Below are positions 46,011-57,590 of a stretch of 64,000 nucleotides of DNA, piece by piece (position 1 is the first letter of the stretch; each line of letters starts with the position of its first letter). Under the pieces are notes generated by a model. That model was not told the origin of the DNA. It saw nothing but the letters and a program-made list of their open reading frames with translations, and did no database searches. Source of the DNA: Rheum nobile (Eukaryota; Streptophyta; Magnoliopsida; Caryophyllales; Polygonaceae); NCBI GenBank assembly GCA_027886185.1, contig WOAB01000152.1:1443001-1507000 (forward strand). The letters are read 5' to 3'. Position numbers and translations under genes: made by a program.

Positions 46011-46730
46011 CTATAAAAAAAATTAAACAAACAAAACTTTCAGACTTAATAAATAAAACAGTAGGTGCAAAAAGTTACAATAATGTACCAACACTAAGGG
46101 GACAGTTTATAAAGGTCATGTAAAAGGTAAAGAAAGAAACAAAAATAAATTCCCAATAGCATAGGAATGGAGTATAATTGTTACAAAAAGCAATTAACAA
46201 ATGGGGACACTGAACACATATACTATAGAATCAAGGACAGTTATACAATGACAAAAACAATATGAGAACAGTTAGAAAATCACAAAACAATATGGGGACA
46301 GAGAAAACATATACTATAGAATCGGGGACAGTTATAAAATGACAAAACAATATGAGGACAATTAGAAAATCTCACAACAATATGGGGACACTGAAGAAAT
46401 ATAATATAGCATCGGGGACAGTTACAAAAACCACTAACAATATGCAGGGACAGTTAAAAACAGAACAATAGAAGATGTGGACAATAAAAAAATATGAATA
46501 ATACGAGAAAAAAGTTTGTAATTGTGACATATATAGATAGGGACAGTCAAAACTGTAACCAACAACGACGGGGAGAAGTCAAACAGTCCACATCACGTTT
46601 AGAACAATTTGAATATATACACATGCATCAGCAAAAGAAACATCTGATACAAGCACAAAAATGAAGAAGAATGAAAAACAATCAACTGTAAACACATAAA
46701 AGCATGATTTGATGCAACATAAACCCTAAA
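46011..46730 (-). repeat. GGGACAGTT-type repeat array G, 5' of the DUF1985 exon
   Basis: Scattered GGGACAGTT cores (46092 onward) lead into tandem units of about 90 bp starting near 46204, 46295 and 46384. Each unit contains a TATACTATAGAATC-type word, GGGGACA and AACAATAT. More diverged copies continue to about 46590. The array probably lies in the 5' intron or leader of the ULP gene, because a TTTTTTTATAG acceptor precedes the exon at 46010. Confidence 0.85.
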
Positions 46731-47025
46731 AAAACGGAGAACAAACAACCATATAACGACACTTACGACAAGATCGAGCACACTGGAAAGCTAGCTTGAA
46801 CCAAGTTGGACGAAATCGGAAACGTATCAGAGGAGATTGAGAGCAATCGAATAGAAATTCCGACCAAACGGAATAGAAAACGCCGATAGTGTGGGAACGA
46901 TTCGAAGCGGTTTCAACGGAAAAAAAAAACAAGTTGGGTCGTTTGCCGCGGGGAATATAGATAAAAGGCATTCACATTCACGGGGGGTCATGCATCCAAT
47001 TTCGCATAAGTTAGGGCCGCGCGAC

Positions 47026-47300
47026 ATATTCGTGAGTAAATTGGGCCCTTCGGGCCCAATTTTCTCTAGAATTTATATCGAATTGCAATGTTATGGGCCA
47101 TAACTAGAAGAGCCCAGTCCAAATCACACACACACACACAAAAAACGAGCCCAATGAGTTTTGAGTGTGGGCTTAGATACAGTATTACTCAATCAAAACC
47201 ATTAAATTGTTGGATAACTTTTATTTATTTTTGATAAGATAAGAATTAAACTAGTGATAAGATAAGAATTAAACTAGTCTAAAGATCAACTTGAAAACCA
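47026..47300. other. Spacer with a GGGCCC palindrome and small repeats
   Basis: Contains the palindrome TTGGGCCCTTCGGGCCCAA (47041-47059), a (CA)n run near 47127-47141, and a 23-bp direct duplication, GATAAGATAAGAATTAAAC plus TAGT, near 47236-47281. No gene. Confidence 0.7.
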
Positions 47301-48796
47301 GCTTATAGCATCCTTTCGGATGAGTACCTGGAGTTCTAGATTTGTCTGGATATCTTCCAGTGAAATTGAATGGCGCAATTTTGCAATAAGGCCAGTCACT
47401 CCATTAATTTCACGAAAAGTATGCATAATCCGCACTGCCACAAAAGACTGTAATAAAAAAATGATATCAAAGATGATGATCTCGATTTTCCACGGGTAGT
47501 GCCAGAATTGATTGAGAACATTAACAATTATTAGATTATCACTTTCAATTTAAATTTTTTCAAGTTTCATTTATGTTTCCTTAACAAGGGCATTTCGAAC
47601 GGCTAAAGCTTCTGTTTGGAGTGTTAAAGATTTGCCGTAGTGGTCAACATTAATTAGTATTTTTTCTCCTTGGTCATTTCTTAAAATATATCCAAACATG
47701 GAGTCTTCATTGGATTTAGTAGAACCATCCAAATTGATTTTAACAACTTTATCTGGAGGTTTTTTCCATCTCAAATTCTTACGTTTTCTTTTGTTTGTAT
47801 TTGTTCTTCTTTTTTCTTTGATGTTAGTTATGCTGTCCAAATTCCATGATTTAATTCTATTCCAATTGTAACAAAGATTCCTAATAAACAATGTTAGATC
47901 TTTAATAGTTTCATTTTGCATATTGTCATTTGAGAAGATTTTTTGGTTTCCTTGGTACCATAAGCTCCACCAAGTGACAACTAGTTGTGAAAATTGATTA
48001 TGACTAAGACGGTTTCTAATCTCATCCATAATCTCATGGATTGGTCTATTTGTAGAATTAAAGTTCCTAATTAATCTTCCTGTGTCAGCATTGATATTTG
48101 TGATTGTTTGTATTGTATGGATACAGTTAAGTAATAGGTGGGTAGTGTCTTCAGTTTGATGGGTACAAGAATTGCAACCAGCAAGCAGTGTAATACATTT
48201 TTCTTGTAATCTATGTTTAGCCGGTAATCCATTCTTGATTATTTTCCAGATGAAATTTTTAACTTTAGGGTAAATGTCTAGTTCCAAATCCAAGAGGAAT
48301 CATAAGTGCTAAAGTGTTTATTTTTAATGATCAATTCCATAGCGGATTTGGTGGAGAACCAACCATTCTTGTTTGGTTCCTAATACATGCGATCAGTGAC
48401 TTCGTTTACCGATATTGGGAAAGAAATGATTTACGATACTATATCAGGAGGGAGTACTAGATTAAGTTTATCTTTGTTGAATTTTTATTTTCCATGAATT
48501 CTTCCACTCGAGCATTAAGGTTGTTTCCTGCAGTCATGTAGATAGAATTTTTCAATGATTTATTAAGTACCCATATGTCTTTCCAGAACTTAATTGTTTT
48601 CCCATCTCCAACTTGCCAAATAAGTGCTTTTTGAAATTCTTGACGAATTTCCATCATTTTTGTCCATTGACAAGAGTAGTTGCCTCTTGTTTCATAGGTA
48701 AGTATTTGTTGTTCTTTAAGATATTTATTGGAGACAATTTAACCCAGTATTTGTTTGGTTCCGCCAATATTTTGCAAAGTAGTTTGACTTGTAGGG
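47300..48796 (-). pseudogene. LINE ORF2 C-terminal part (zf-RVT, RNase H)
   Basis: Minus-strand reading gives WQVGDGKTIKFWKDIWV (48.6 kb). The zf-RVT part is VKNFIWKIIKNGLPAKHRL with CNSCTHQTEDTTHLLLNC. The RNase H part is VVKINLDGSTKSNEDSMFG, LQTEALAVRNAL and, after a stop at 47571, IESDNLIIVNVL. A HTFREINGV word fits the C-terminal RNase H motif. There are frameshifts near 48.3-48.45 kb and several stops. Confidence 0.82.
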
Positions 48797-49768
48797 TGAT
48801 AGCTCCATGACCCCCTCAATGACGGCGAAGGACGAAGAGGAAGCAATGGAAGTGCAAACCAACGGCCCGGTGACTAGAGCTCGTGCAAGGGCGATGGAAC
48901 GAGCAACTCAATCTTTAGTCACCCAGAGTTATGCAAGTTACTCAGCGTCAAACATTCCTAAATGGGTCCTCCTCTTGACCTACGAAGGGTTGGGCGACGC
49001 CTCGTCCTAATTCAGCCTTTGCGGCGTCGTCGATGCCTCGACGACGATCATGGTCATCCGATTAGGGCATGATATTCCAGCAGACATTTTCCAGCTTTTC
49101 TTGGGCTATCTTCTCACCATATCCATCATTTTATGAGTACTTTAGTTTGGTAATAAGAATGCCTATGAAACTATCCAGTTGCCCGGTGAAACAGACTTGC
49201 TATTTTGGGCGTCGGTGCGCCGAAGAAGACCCGAGACTTGCCTTAAGTCTCACCTATCTTTTATAGTTTTCTTTCCTAATTTATTTAGACTATTTTAATT
49301 AGTTTTGGGTCAGGTTGGGCGTGCCCCTTATTTGTTTTGGGCTGACCCATTCTTTGGTGTTTATTAGTTAGACTACTTTCCTTACTCGGTTTTGTCTAGA
49401 CTATTTAAACCTTCTTTCATTCATTAATGAGATTATGTTGATTTACGTTGTTAAGTCGAGTTATCTCCTTCCTTGAATCCTAACATCAACCCCTACGATC
49501 CCTAGGATCTAAACTACCCCGTAGCTCGTCGCTTCGAGCATTTATCCAACGTTCCTCTGGCGAACGTCTTGATCATCTCTTTGATCGTACTTGTCCATCA
49601 CTTTGGACGTGTGAAGACCATCACTTTGGTCCAGTTCTCTACGTGAAAAGGCTATCTCTTTAGCCTTAGAAGACGCCATCTATTTGGCAAGTTAGAAGAG
49701 ACGAGGGAGGCTTGTTCAACGTTAAAGATCCTATCTTACAACGGCGTTTTTGAGGGTCGTTCGCATCA
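48797..49768 (+). repeat. Gypsy-1 5' LTR
   Basis: 972 bp, matching 55634-56606. It encodes, in frame with pol, the tail GPVTRARARAMERATQSL near 48865-48920. A TATTTAAACC word near 49400 may be the TATA region. It is followed directly by the tRNA-Met PBS. Confidence 0.93.
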
Positions 49769-50662
49769 ATTGGTATCAGAACCAGTACAAGTTGAGTTTC
49801 TTCTTCTCTTTTAAGTGTTCCTTGAATTTTTTTCGCGTTAAAAACCAAAAAAAAAATCTCACCACCACCCCGCCGCCGAAAACACCCCACCACCGCCGTG
49901 CAAACCCCCTACCGCCACCAATACATCCGCCACCACCCCTTACCATACACGGCTGCCTTATGGTTTAGATTAGTCTTCAAGTAAGATTAATCTTTGACTT
50001 TTCAACCTTCCTTATCTTAATTTGCTAATAACCATAAGTAGCTTTATCTTGTTTCCTTATTTGCATATCTTATTCCCTTGTTTATTTTGTGATTTTTTTC
50101 TTGCTTTATCTTAGGGTTAATTACTTCTCTAGTTGTTCGATTTTATTTCCTTCTAGGTTGCATAAGTCTATCTCTTCTTATCTCTTGCACTTTACTTTTG
50201 TGCTTCTTTCTTGCAAAAAAAAAAGGTGTAGGCCGAAATTATCAAAAATACAAAAACAAAATACCTTCCTCAAACAAGAAACTTGGAAGATGGAAGCCTA
50301 AAAACAAAGGCAAGGGAAATCCCTCACTACGGTCCTACACTCCATCTTCATACCTTTTATGTCTAAAGCAACTTAAAATCAAAGGAAAGATTTCTTGCAA
50401 CTCTCTTGTGCTTAACTCATAGAAACTTGAATTTGATCATACTTGAACTTGTAGGGATATTGATTGTTATTTGGACTTGATTGTGCTACTTCTCCATCTT
50501 TTATTGCTTTATGTTCAAGCCTCTCCCTCCTCACGAGCAACCAAATTAGTACGCCTTGCGGAAAATTTCTTGGTTCACTTTTGAGACAAGGACTTGGTTT
50601 GAACTTGTTCTTTTGCTTGGTGCGTTTTGATCCTTGTGCTTTGCATGCTTCATATAGGTACG
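49769..50662 (+). other. Gypsy-1 leader
   Basis: Untranslated leader from the PBS to the gag ATG at 50663. It has C-rich CCACCACCCC patches near 49860-49940 and is otherwise AT-rich. No coding sequence. Confidence 0.6.
49770..49782 (+). other. Primer binding site of gypsy-1
   Basis: TGGTATCAGAACC, one mismatch to the usual tRNA-Met site (TGGTATCAGAGCC), one base after the LTR end at 49768. Confidence 0.88.
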
Positions 50663-52100
50663 ATGGACATTCCCACTAAGAGTCGCTCCCGCTCGTCCGG
50701 ACGCCGCAGTTCCGACCCCATAGACGACGTTCATCGTGAATTGGAGGCCACCCATGCTTCCAATGCCGAGAAGGACCGTGCCTTGGCCGATCGTGAAACC
50801 GAGGTTGCACGCCTCCGCCGTCTTATTAGTGACATGCACCTGCCTTTGGAGGATCCTATGGTGAACCCCATGGCCACATCAAGCCGGCCACATGATCGCA
50901 AAGGAAAGGCAATCGCGTCTACACCGCATGATCGCCTTCATTCCCAAATTGAAGGATATCCCACTTCGAGACGCGTTGTTTCTCGTGATCGGTATGATCC
51001 TATCCATGACGCGGACTATTCGGATGGGAATCGCTCGAGACGCAGCGTTCGTGTTTCAAAGGATCCATTTCCTTATGTCAACACTATGGATCGCCGACAA
51101 AGAGGACAACGCCAAACCCGATATGACAATCCCGAGTCCGACATTGATGAACACCGTGATTCTGCCTCGGATGATGACCGGGACAGATTTGATGATGAAG
51201 AAGCTTATACGGCAGAATGCCAAGCGGAATATAGAGCACCGCGCTACAACACCGAGCATCGACGCCCGTATGACCGACGCCGTCCAAGCCCGCAGCGTCA
51301 AGGCACCCAACGCCAAGACATCAAGGTAAACGTTCCTCTCTTTTATGGTGATTATGATCCAATTAAGTTCCTTGATTGGCAGCAGTCTGCGGAGTATGTG
51401 TTGGCTTATTATCACCATCCCGAGGAGGACAAAGTTGAAGTCGCGACATTGCATTTCGAGGGCGCCGCGCGTGCATGGTGGCACTGGTTCCGGACTGACC
51501 AAGACCGCCGTGATGATCCCCCTATAGACACTTGGCATCACCTCATCCATGTCATGAGGATGAAGTACGTTCCCGAGGACTTCAAATTCGAGATGCTCCT
51601 CAAGATACAACTTGCGTCCCAAGGAAACCGATCCCCCCTTGATTTGTATGCCGAGCTTGAAGAACTTTCACACAAGGCGGGTATCTACCATTCCGATGAG
51701 GATTTTCGGAGTATGTTTCTTCACGGCCTGCATGCACCTATTCGAGACCAACTTCGAGTGCTCAACATTAGGAACCTACAAAAGTGCGCACACACGGCTC
51801 AAGAGATTTGGACGCAAGCACAAGCGGCTAAGAAGGCGTCTTGGTCTCGGCCTAACACAAGGTATGGTTCTAATCCTATGTCAAGTTCCCCTTCTACTAA
51901 TGTGCATTCATCTTCGCAGTCCAGTCCCGCACTATCGACACCGACGTCGGCTAGCCGTCCTAGTGCCCCGGCGTGCATCAATCAACCTCCTCCACGCGGC
52001 ACCGCTACTTCCGAAGAAAGGCTCGTGATCGAGTGTGTTTTAAGTGCCAAGGAAGAGGTCATGTGCAGCGGGACTGCCCTAACAACAAGAGGGTACTCTT
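50663..52100 (+). pseudogene. Gypsy-1 gag
   Basis: The ATG at 50663 gives MDIPTKSRSRSSGRRSS, then a coiled-coil-like region and an acidic/arginine-rich stretch. The Retrotrans_gag core follows (NVPLFYGDYDPIKFLDWQQS, ARAWWHWFRT, YVPEDFKFEMLLKIQ). A frameshift at about 51990-52020 moves the reading to another frame, where the CCHC knuckle CFKCQGRGHVQRDC appears. Gag packages the RNA; because of the frameshift the knuckle cannot be made with the core from this copy. Confidence 0.88.
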
Positions 52101-55100
52101 TTCCAACACTTCCGGCTATGAGTCGTTTGACGAAGACGGCGTCGACCCCGTCCCCGTGTTTGACGAGTACAATTCCGAGGATGCCGGCGATGACGACGGA
52201 TATGTTTGCAGCCCCATGGATGAGCAAGGCACCGTACCTCTTAGCCTATTCACAAGATGTGTCCTCACCGCCAAAGAAGGTACATCATTGGACCAACGCG
52301 AGAATCTCTTCCATACTAAGTATGCAGTCCAAGGTGCTTCTTTGAGTGTGATCATAGATGGTGGGAGTTGTTGCAATATCATCAATGAAAAGGTGATCAA
52401 GCACTTCATGTTCGAGACGAATCCACACCCGCAACCTTATAGCCTTCAATGGATCTCGGAAGGCGATGATACCACTGTTGTCAAGCATCAATGTACAATA
52501 AATTTCAGCATTGGGTATTACAAGGACTCGGTGCTATGTGATGTAGTTCCTATGGATGCCACACATCTTCTCTTAGGGCGACCTTGGCAATTTGACAAGC
52601 GAGTCCTTCATGATGGTTTCCTCAACAACTGTGTCTTCATGCACAATGGGAGAAAGGTCACCTTACTTCCTATGAGTCCTAAGGAGATCTTACAAGACCA
52701 CGTCGAAAGGAACCGAGCCAAGGCTTTGGAGCAAGCCAAGAATACAGCCGCCACTGCCCAAGGTGACAAGGGTGTCGTGCCATCTAAACCAGGTCGTGAC
52801 AAGGCCACCAAAGCCGCAGCCAGCCCGTCTCCGATGCCTCCACAACCCGGCATTCAAGGCAAATGCGAGAACCGGCTTCTCTTACCCCGGTCCCGGGATG
52901 TCTCTCCAATTATTCAGGGACGTCTTCCTTGTTTTTTACTTGTTCCTTTCGCGTGTCTATTAAATGTTAAGGATTTGGTTGATTTACCCCCTGCGGTGTC
53001 TACTCTTTTGCAGGAATTTGAGGATGTTATGCCTGAAGAGTTGCCTGAAGGATTGCCACCAATCCGAGGAATAGAGCACCAAATCGACTTTGTGCCAGGC
53101 GCGTCTTTGCCCAACCGAGCTGTATACTGTGCGAGCCCGGAAGAGACCAAGGAGTTACAGTGCCAAGTGCAAGAGTTGATGGACAAGGGCTACGTCCGAG
53201 AGAGCTTAAGCCCCTGCGCCATGCCGGTCATCTTAGTGCCTAAGAAGGATGGTACTTGGCATATGTGTGTTGATTGTAGAGCCATCAACCAAATCACGAT
53301 GAAGTATCGCCACCATATTCCTAGACTTGATGATATGCTTGATGAATTGCATGGTGCTACTTTGTTTTCTAAGATTGATCTTAAAAGTGGTTACCATCAA
53401 ATTAGGATGCATGAGGGTGATGAATGGAAAACTGTATTTAAGACTAAGTATGGCCTTAATGAGTGGTTGGTGATGCCTTTTGGCCTTACTAATGCTCCTA
53501 GCACTTTTATGACACTTATGAATCATGTTTTAAGGGCTTACTTAGGAAAATTTGTAGTTGTCTACTTTGATGATATCCTTGTTTATAGCAAGACCTTATA
53601 TGAACATGTTATACATCTTAGGAATGTTTTAGAATGTCTTAGGAAAGAGAAACTTTATGCTAACTTGGGTAAATGTTCTTTTTGCTCGAAGTCTACTATT
53701 TTCCTTGGTTTTGTTGTTAGCAAGGATGGATTGAAGGTCGACCAAGAGAAGGTGCGCGACATTGAAGATTGGCCACAACCTACTACACCGACTATGGTTC
53801 GATCTTTCTTAGGCTTGGATGGCTTCTACCGTCGGTTTGTGCGTGATTTCTCCACCATTGCAACCCCGTTGCATGAGCTAACCAAGAAGGCTGCATCCAC
53901 AGAGTGGACAGACGCCCGTGAGCTTGCATTTGTCACTTTGAAGGACCGTCTTTGCCACGCCCCGTTGCTGTAATTACCAGACTTCTCTAAGACCTTTGAA
54001 GTGGAGTGTGACGCCTCTCACCATGGCATTGGAGGAGTTTTACTACAAGACCGCCGTCCCATTGCTTACTTTAGTGAGAAGCTCACCGGCGCCCAACTCA
54101 ACTACCCCACGTATGACAAGGAGCTCTATGCTCTTATTCGGGTGTTGAAGACTTGGCAACACTATCTTTGGCCCAAGGAGTTTGTCATACACTCGGACCA
54201 TGAGGCTCTGAAGTACTCGAAGGGACAATACAACCTCAGCCGGTGCCATGCAAGATGGGTGGAGTTCATGGAGACCTTTCCCTATGTGGTCAAGTACAAG
54301 AAAGGTAAGGAGAATGTGGTTGTCGATGCCCTTTCTCGAAGGTATGTTTTTGTTACTCAACTTGATGCTTCTAACTTAGGCTTTTCCTTGATCAAAGAAG
54401 TGTATATGCATGATGATGACTTTGCTGAAAATTTTAAAACATGCATGGAAAACGGAGAGTCTAATGAGTTCTATGTTGATAATGGATACGTATTTAAGGC
54501 CGGGAAACTATGTATCCCAAAAACATCTATACGTAGGTTGTTAATTCAAGAAGCTCATGAAGGTAGAGGACATTTTGTTATTCTTAAGACTTTGGCTGCA
54601 TTAAGGGAACATTTTTATTGGCCTAAAATGATGCATCATGTTACTCAATATTGCAAGGCTTGTGTTACTTGTGTGCATGCTAAGTCTAGGTCGAGTCCCC
54701 AAGGTTTGTATACCCCTTTGCCTATTCCTAACGTCCCATGGGAGGATATTAGTATGGACTTTATAACTGGTTTGCCTTTGTCTAAGAAAGGGAGGGACTC
54801 GATATTTGTTGTTGTTGATCGATTTTCTAAGATGGCTCACTTTATTGCATGCAAGACTACTAATAATGCTTCTGAGATTGCTTCTTTATTTTTTGAGCAT
54901 GTTGTTAGGCTGCATGGTATTCCTAGGAGTATAGTGTCCAATCGTGATGCTAAGTTTGTGAGTTATTTTTGGAAATCTTTATGGGCCAAGTTGGGGACTA
55001 AGTTGTTATTTTCTACTAGTTATCATCCCCAAACGGACGGCCAAACGGAGGTCACTAATAGGACTTTAGGTGCTTTATTACGTACTATGTTAAAGTCTAA

Positions 55101-55688
55101 CCTCCGCAAATGGGAAGAGTGTTTGCCTTTTGTTGAGTTTTCTTATAACAGGTCCATGCACTCGGCGACGCAGTTGAGCCCGTTTCAGGTTGTCTACGAC
55201 ATCAATCCCCTCACGCCTTTAGATCTTGCACCGAGACCCATGAAGGACAAGGAGAGTGTCAAGGGCATGGAGCATGCAGACATGGTGAAGGCGCTGCATG
55301 AGAGGACCAAGACGCAGCTGGAGAAGAAGGACGCGCAGACCGCTCGTCAGCGCAACGCAGGCCGGCATGCCATGGATTTTGAGCCGGAGACTTGGTGTGG
55401 CTGCACTTGTGTCGCGATCGCTTTCCATTGAAGCGACGCCACAAATTGGATGCTAGAGGTGACGGTCCATTTCAGGTGCTACAACGCCTTGGTGCCAATA
55501 CCTACCGATTGGATTTGCCCAATGACTATGGTGCGCATCCTACCTTCAACGTCGCTGACCTTTCTCCTTATACACCTCCTGCTTTTGACGACGAGGATGA
55601 AGCGGGGATGCTTCTATGCCAAGAAGGGGAGATTGATAGCTCCATGACCCCCTCAATTACGGCAAAGGACGAAGAGGAAGCAATGTAA
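52100..55688 (+). pseudogene. Gypsy-1 pol: protease, RT, RNase H, integrase, LTR-encoded tail
   Basis: Protease has VIIDGGSCCNII (about 52350), with DGGS where most plant elements show D-S/T-G. RT has KDGTWHMCVDCRAINQI, FSKIDLKSGYHQIRM, WLVMPFGLTNAPSTF and the YFDD box (about 53562). A TAA at 53971-53973 (probably a former CAA) interrupts the frame before RNase H (CDASHHGIGGVL, YDKELYALIR). Integrase has the H2C2 finger (CKACVTCVHAKS), MDFITGLPLS with the first D, SNRD where SDRD is usual, and GQTEVTNRT. A 1-base loss near 55385 shifts frame in the integrase C-terminus (VWLHLCRDRFP). The frame continues past the LTR border at 55634 and stops at 55688. Confidence 0.93.
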
Positions 55689-56606
55689 GTGCAATCCAAC
55701 GGCTCGGTGACTAGAGCTCGTGCAAGGGCGATGGAACGAGCAACTCAATCTTTAGTCACCCGGAGTTATGCAGGTTACTCAGCGTCAAACAATCCTAAAT
55801 GGGTCCTCCTCTTGACCTACGAAGGGTTGGGCGACACCTCATCCTAATTCAGCCTTCGCGGCGCCGCCGATGCCTCGACGACGATCATGGTCATCCGATT
55901 AGGGCATGATATTCCAGCAGACATTTTCCAGCTTTTCTCAGGCTATCTTCTCACCATATCCATCATTTTATGATTACTTTAGTTTGGTAAGAAGAATGCC
56001 TATGAAACTATCCAGTTGCCCGATGAAACAGACTTGCTATTTTAGGCGCCGGCGCGCCGAAGAAGACCCGAGACTTGCCTTAAGTCTCACCTATCTTTTA
56101 TAGTTTTATTTCCTAATTTATTTAGACTATTTTAACTAGTTTTGGGTCAGGTTGGGCGTTCCCCTTATGTGTTTTGGGCCGACCCACTCTTTGGTGTTTA
56201 TTAGTTAGACTACTTTCCTTACTCAGTTTTGTCTAGACTATTTAAACCTTCTTTCATTCATTAATGAGATTATGTTGATTTGAGTTGTTAAGTCGAGTTA
56301 TCTCCTTCCTTGAATCCTAACATCAACCCCTACGATCCCCAGGATCTAAACTACCCCGTAGCTCGTCGCTTCAAGCATTTATCCAACGTTCCTCTGGCGA
56401 ACGCCTTGATCATCTCTTTGATCGTACTTGTCCATCACTTTGGACGTGTGAAGACCATCACTTTGGTCCAGTTCTCTACATGAAAAGGCTATCTCTTTAG
56501 CCTTTGAAGATGCCATCTCTTTGGCAAGTTAGAAGAGACGAAGAAAGACATGTTCAACGTTAAAGATCCTATCTTACAACGGCGTTTTCGAGGGTCGTTC
56601 GCATCA
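55634..56606 (+). repeat. Gypsy-1 3' LTR
   Basis: 973 bp. Starts TGATAGCTCC after the purine tract and ends GCATCA before TAGGG. Here a G-to-T change makes an early stop (55686-55688) in the LTR-encoded tail that remains open in the 5' LTR copy. Confidence 0.93.
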
Positions 56607-57590
56607 TAGGGCCATGTTCATGTCTTATGATTTTCGCAACCCCAACCCCCCTAGATTGGTAGGGTGGCGGAATTTATTCCATCTAATAAGAGGTTTATGT
56701 GATCTATCTTTATTCCAAAAATAGATCTATTTATTTGATCAAGTTCATTATGTGTATTTGTTGGGAGCATAAAGCTCTGCATGATGAAGTTTGGTTTAGC
56801 TGCCAAGTTTGCTCTAATTAAAGTTGTTCTTCCGGCTTGGGATAGATGGTTCGCTTGCCATTTCGTTAATTGAATTTTGGATTTTGTGATGATATCCTCA
56901 AATGTGCTCTTATTGACCCTCCCATCGATAATAGGACAACCTAAGTAATTCTCCAGAGATGTCATATTAGATATTGTCAGGATTCCTTGTATGTGTTGTT
57001 TTTGTCCAGTTGGTATTTTTTTTGTTAACTAGAAGGCCGACTTATGGAAGTTAACCTTTTGTCCAGATATGTTGCAGTAGTCATCAATTATTCGTTTTAT
57101 TTTCCTACAATTTTGGTCACTTGCTTTTGAGAAAATTATAATGTTACTGCAAAGGCTAAGAAAAGAATATGAGTGTCATTCCTTGATATTTGAAATCCCA
57201 AATTTTTTCGTGGTCGGTTAGATGCATGCTGTAACTTTCTAGTGAGTACTTCAGTGCCTAAGATAAAGAGAAATGGTGAGAGAGGGTCAACTTGGCGTAG
57301 TCCTCTTTGTGGTTGAAAAATCTATGTTGGTCCATTATGGACTAAGACAGAGAAGGCATTGCAGAAGTACATTCTTCAATCCAGGTAATAAACTTTTTGC
57401 AAAATCCAAACTTGTGTACGATTTGCAGAATAAATTTTCATTTAATCCGATCATATGCTTTTTCCATGTCTAATTTAATTGCAATGTAACCCTCAACACT
57501 TTTTCTATATTTAAACGAGTGAAATATTTCATGGACAATAAGAATGTTGTCTTGCATGGATCTTGATGTGATTCCCCTCAGGTTTGAGGA
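56607..57590 (-). pseudogene. LINE ORF2 RT part
   Basis: Minus strand: RSMQDNILIVHEIFHSF, then GYIAIKLDMEKAYDRI (first RT aspartate), then non-matching or damaged sequence. Further on are ENYLGCPIIDGR, KWQANHLSQAGRTTLI and MQSFMLP from the RT C-terminal region. A stop and a GGLGLRKS word precede the gypsy border. It continues at 48796. The FADD region is damaged. Confidence 0.8.

Larger units (their letters stand above)
34058..47025. mobile_element. Kaonashi-like MULE with MURA and ULP1 genes (nested insertions inside)
   Basis: A MURA-type transposase gene (+, 34993-37160) and a DUF1985/ULP1 protease gene (-, 46010-38594) face each other. This matches Kaonashi MULEs, which carry a ULP-like protease gene beside the transposase. 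The outer limits are inferred: GCATGTGACCCCC near 34087 resembles GCATGACCCCCC read on the minus strand near 46995, a possible degenerate terminal inverted repeat. I could not find a 9-11 bp target duplication. Inside are a CACTA element (39483-41777) and an LTR-like segment (about 37160-38474). Its non-coding DNA is filled with GGGACAGTT/AACTGTCCC repeats. Both genes are decayed, so it is inactive. Confidence 0.6.
48797..56606 (+). mobile_element. Ty3/gypsy retrotransposon (chromovirus-like), almost complete
   Basis: LTRs at 48797-49768 and 55634-56606 begin TGATAGCTCCATG and end GTTCGCATCA. The perfect target duplication TAGGG is at 48792-48796 and 56607-56611. The PBS TGGTATCAGAACC (49770-49782) fits the initiator methionine tRNA with one mismatch. 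The purine tract AAGAAGGGGAGA lies at 55622-55632. Domain order is gag, protease, RT, RNase H, integrase. Two frameshifts and one stop inactivate pol. Eight differences in the first 175 or so aligned LTR bases indicate a moderately recent insertion. The LTR-encoded tail suggests the CRM/Reina side of the chromoviruses (inference). Confidence 0.95.
47300..57590 (-). mobile_element. Minus-strand LINE remnant split by a gypsy element
   Basis: Two parts of one LINE ORF2 lie on either side of the gypsy at 48797-56606: RT sequence at 57590-56607 and zf-RVT plus RNase H at 48796-47300. The copies join across the TAGGG target duplication of the gypsy. The LINE is degenerate with several stops. Its 5' end is lost in the unrelated repeat at 57.6 kb, and no clear A tail or target duplication was found on the left. 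Confidence 0.82.

Noticed and set aside
34463..46600. CRISPR-like array of GGGACAGTT repeats
   Set aside because: Spacing and unit length vary, the repeat core is only nine bases, both orientations are mixed, and the context is a plant MULE with introns. It is not a CRISPR.
48797..56606. Chromodomain at the gypsy-1 integrase C-terminus
   Set aside because: After integrase I see only a short tail with GPVTRARA and no aromatic-cage pattern, so I do not claim a chromodomain.
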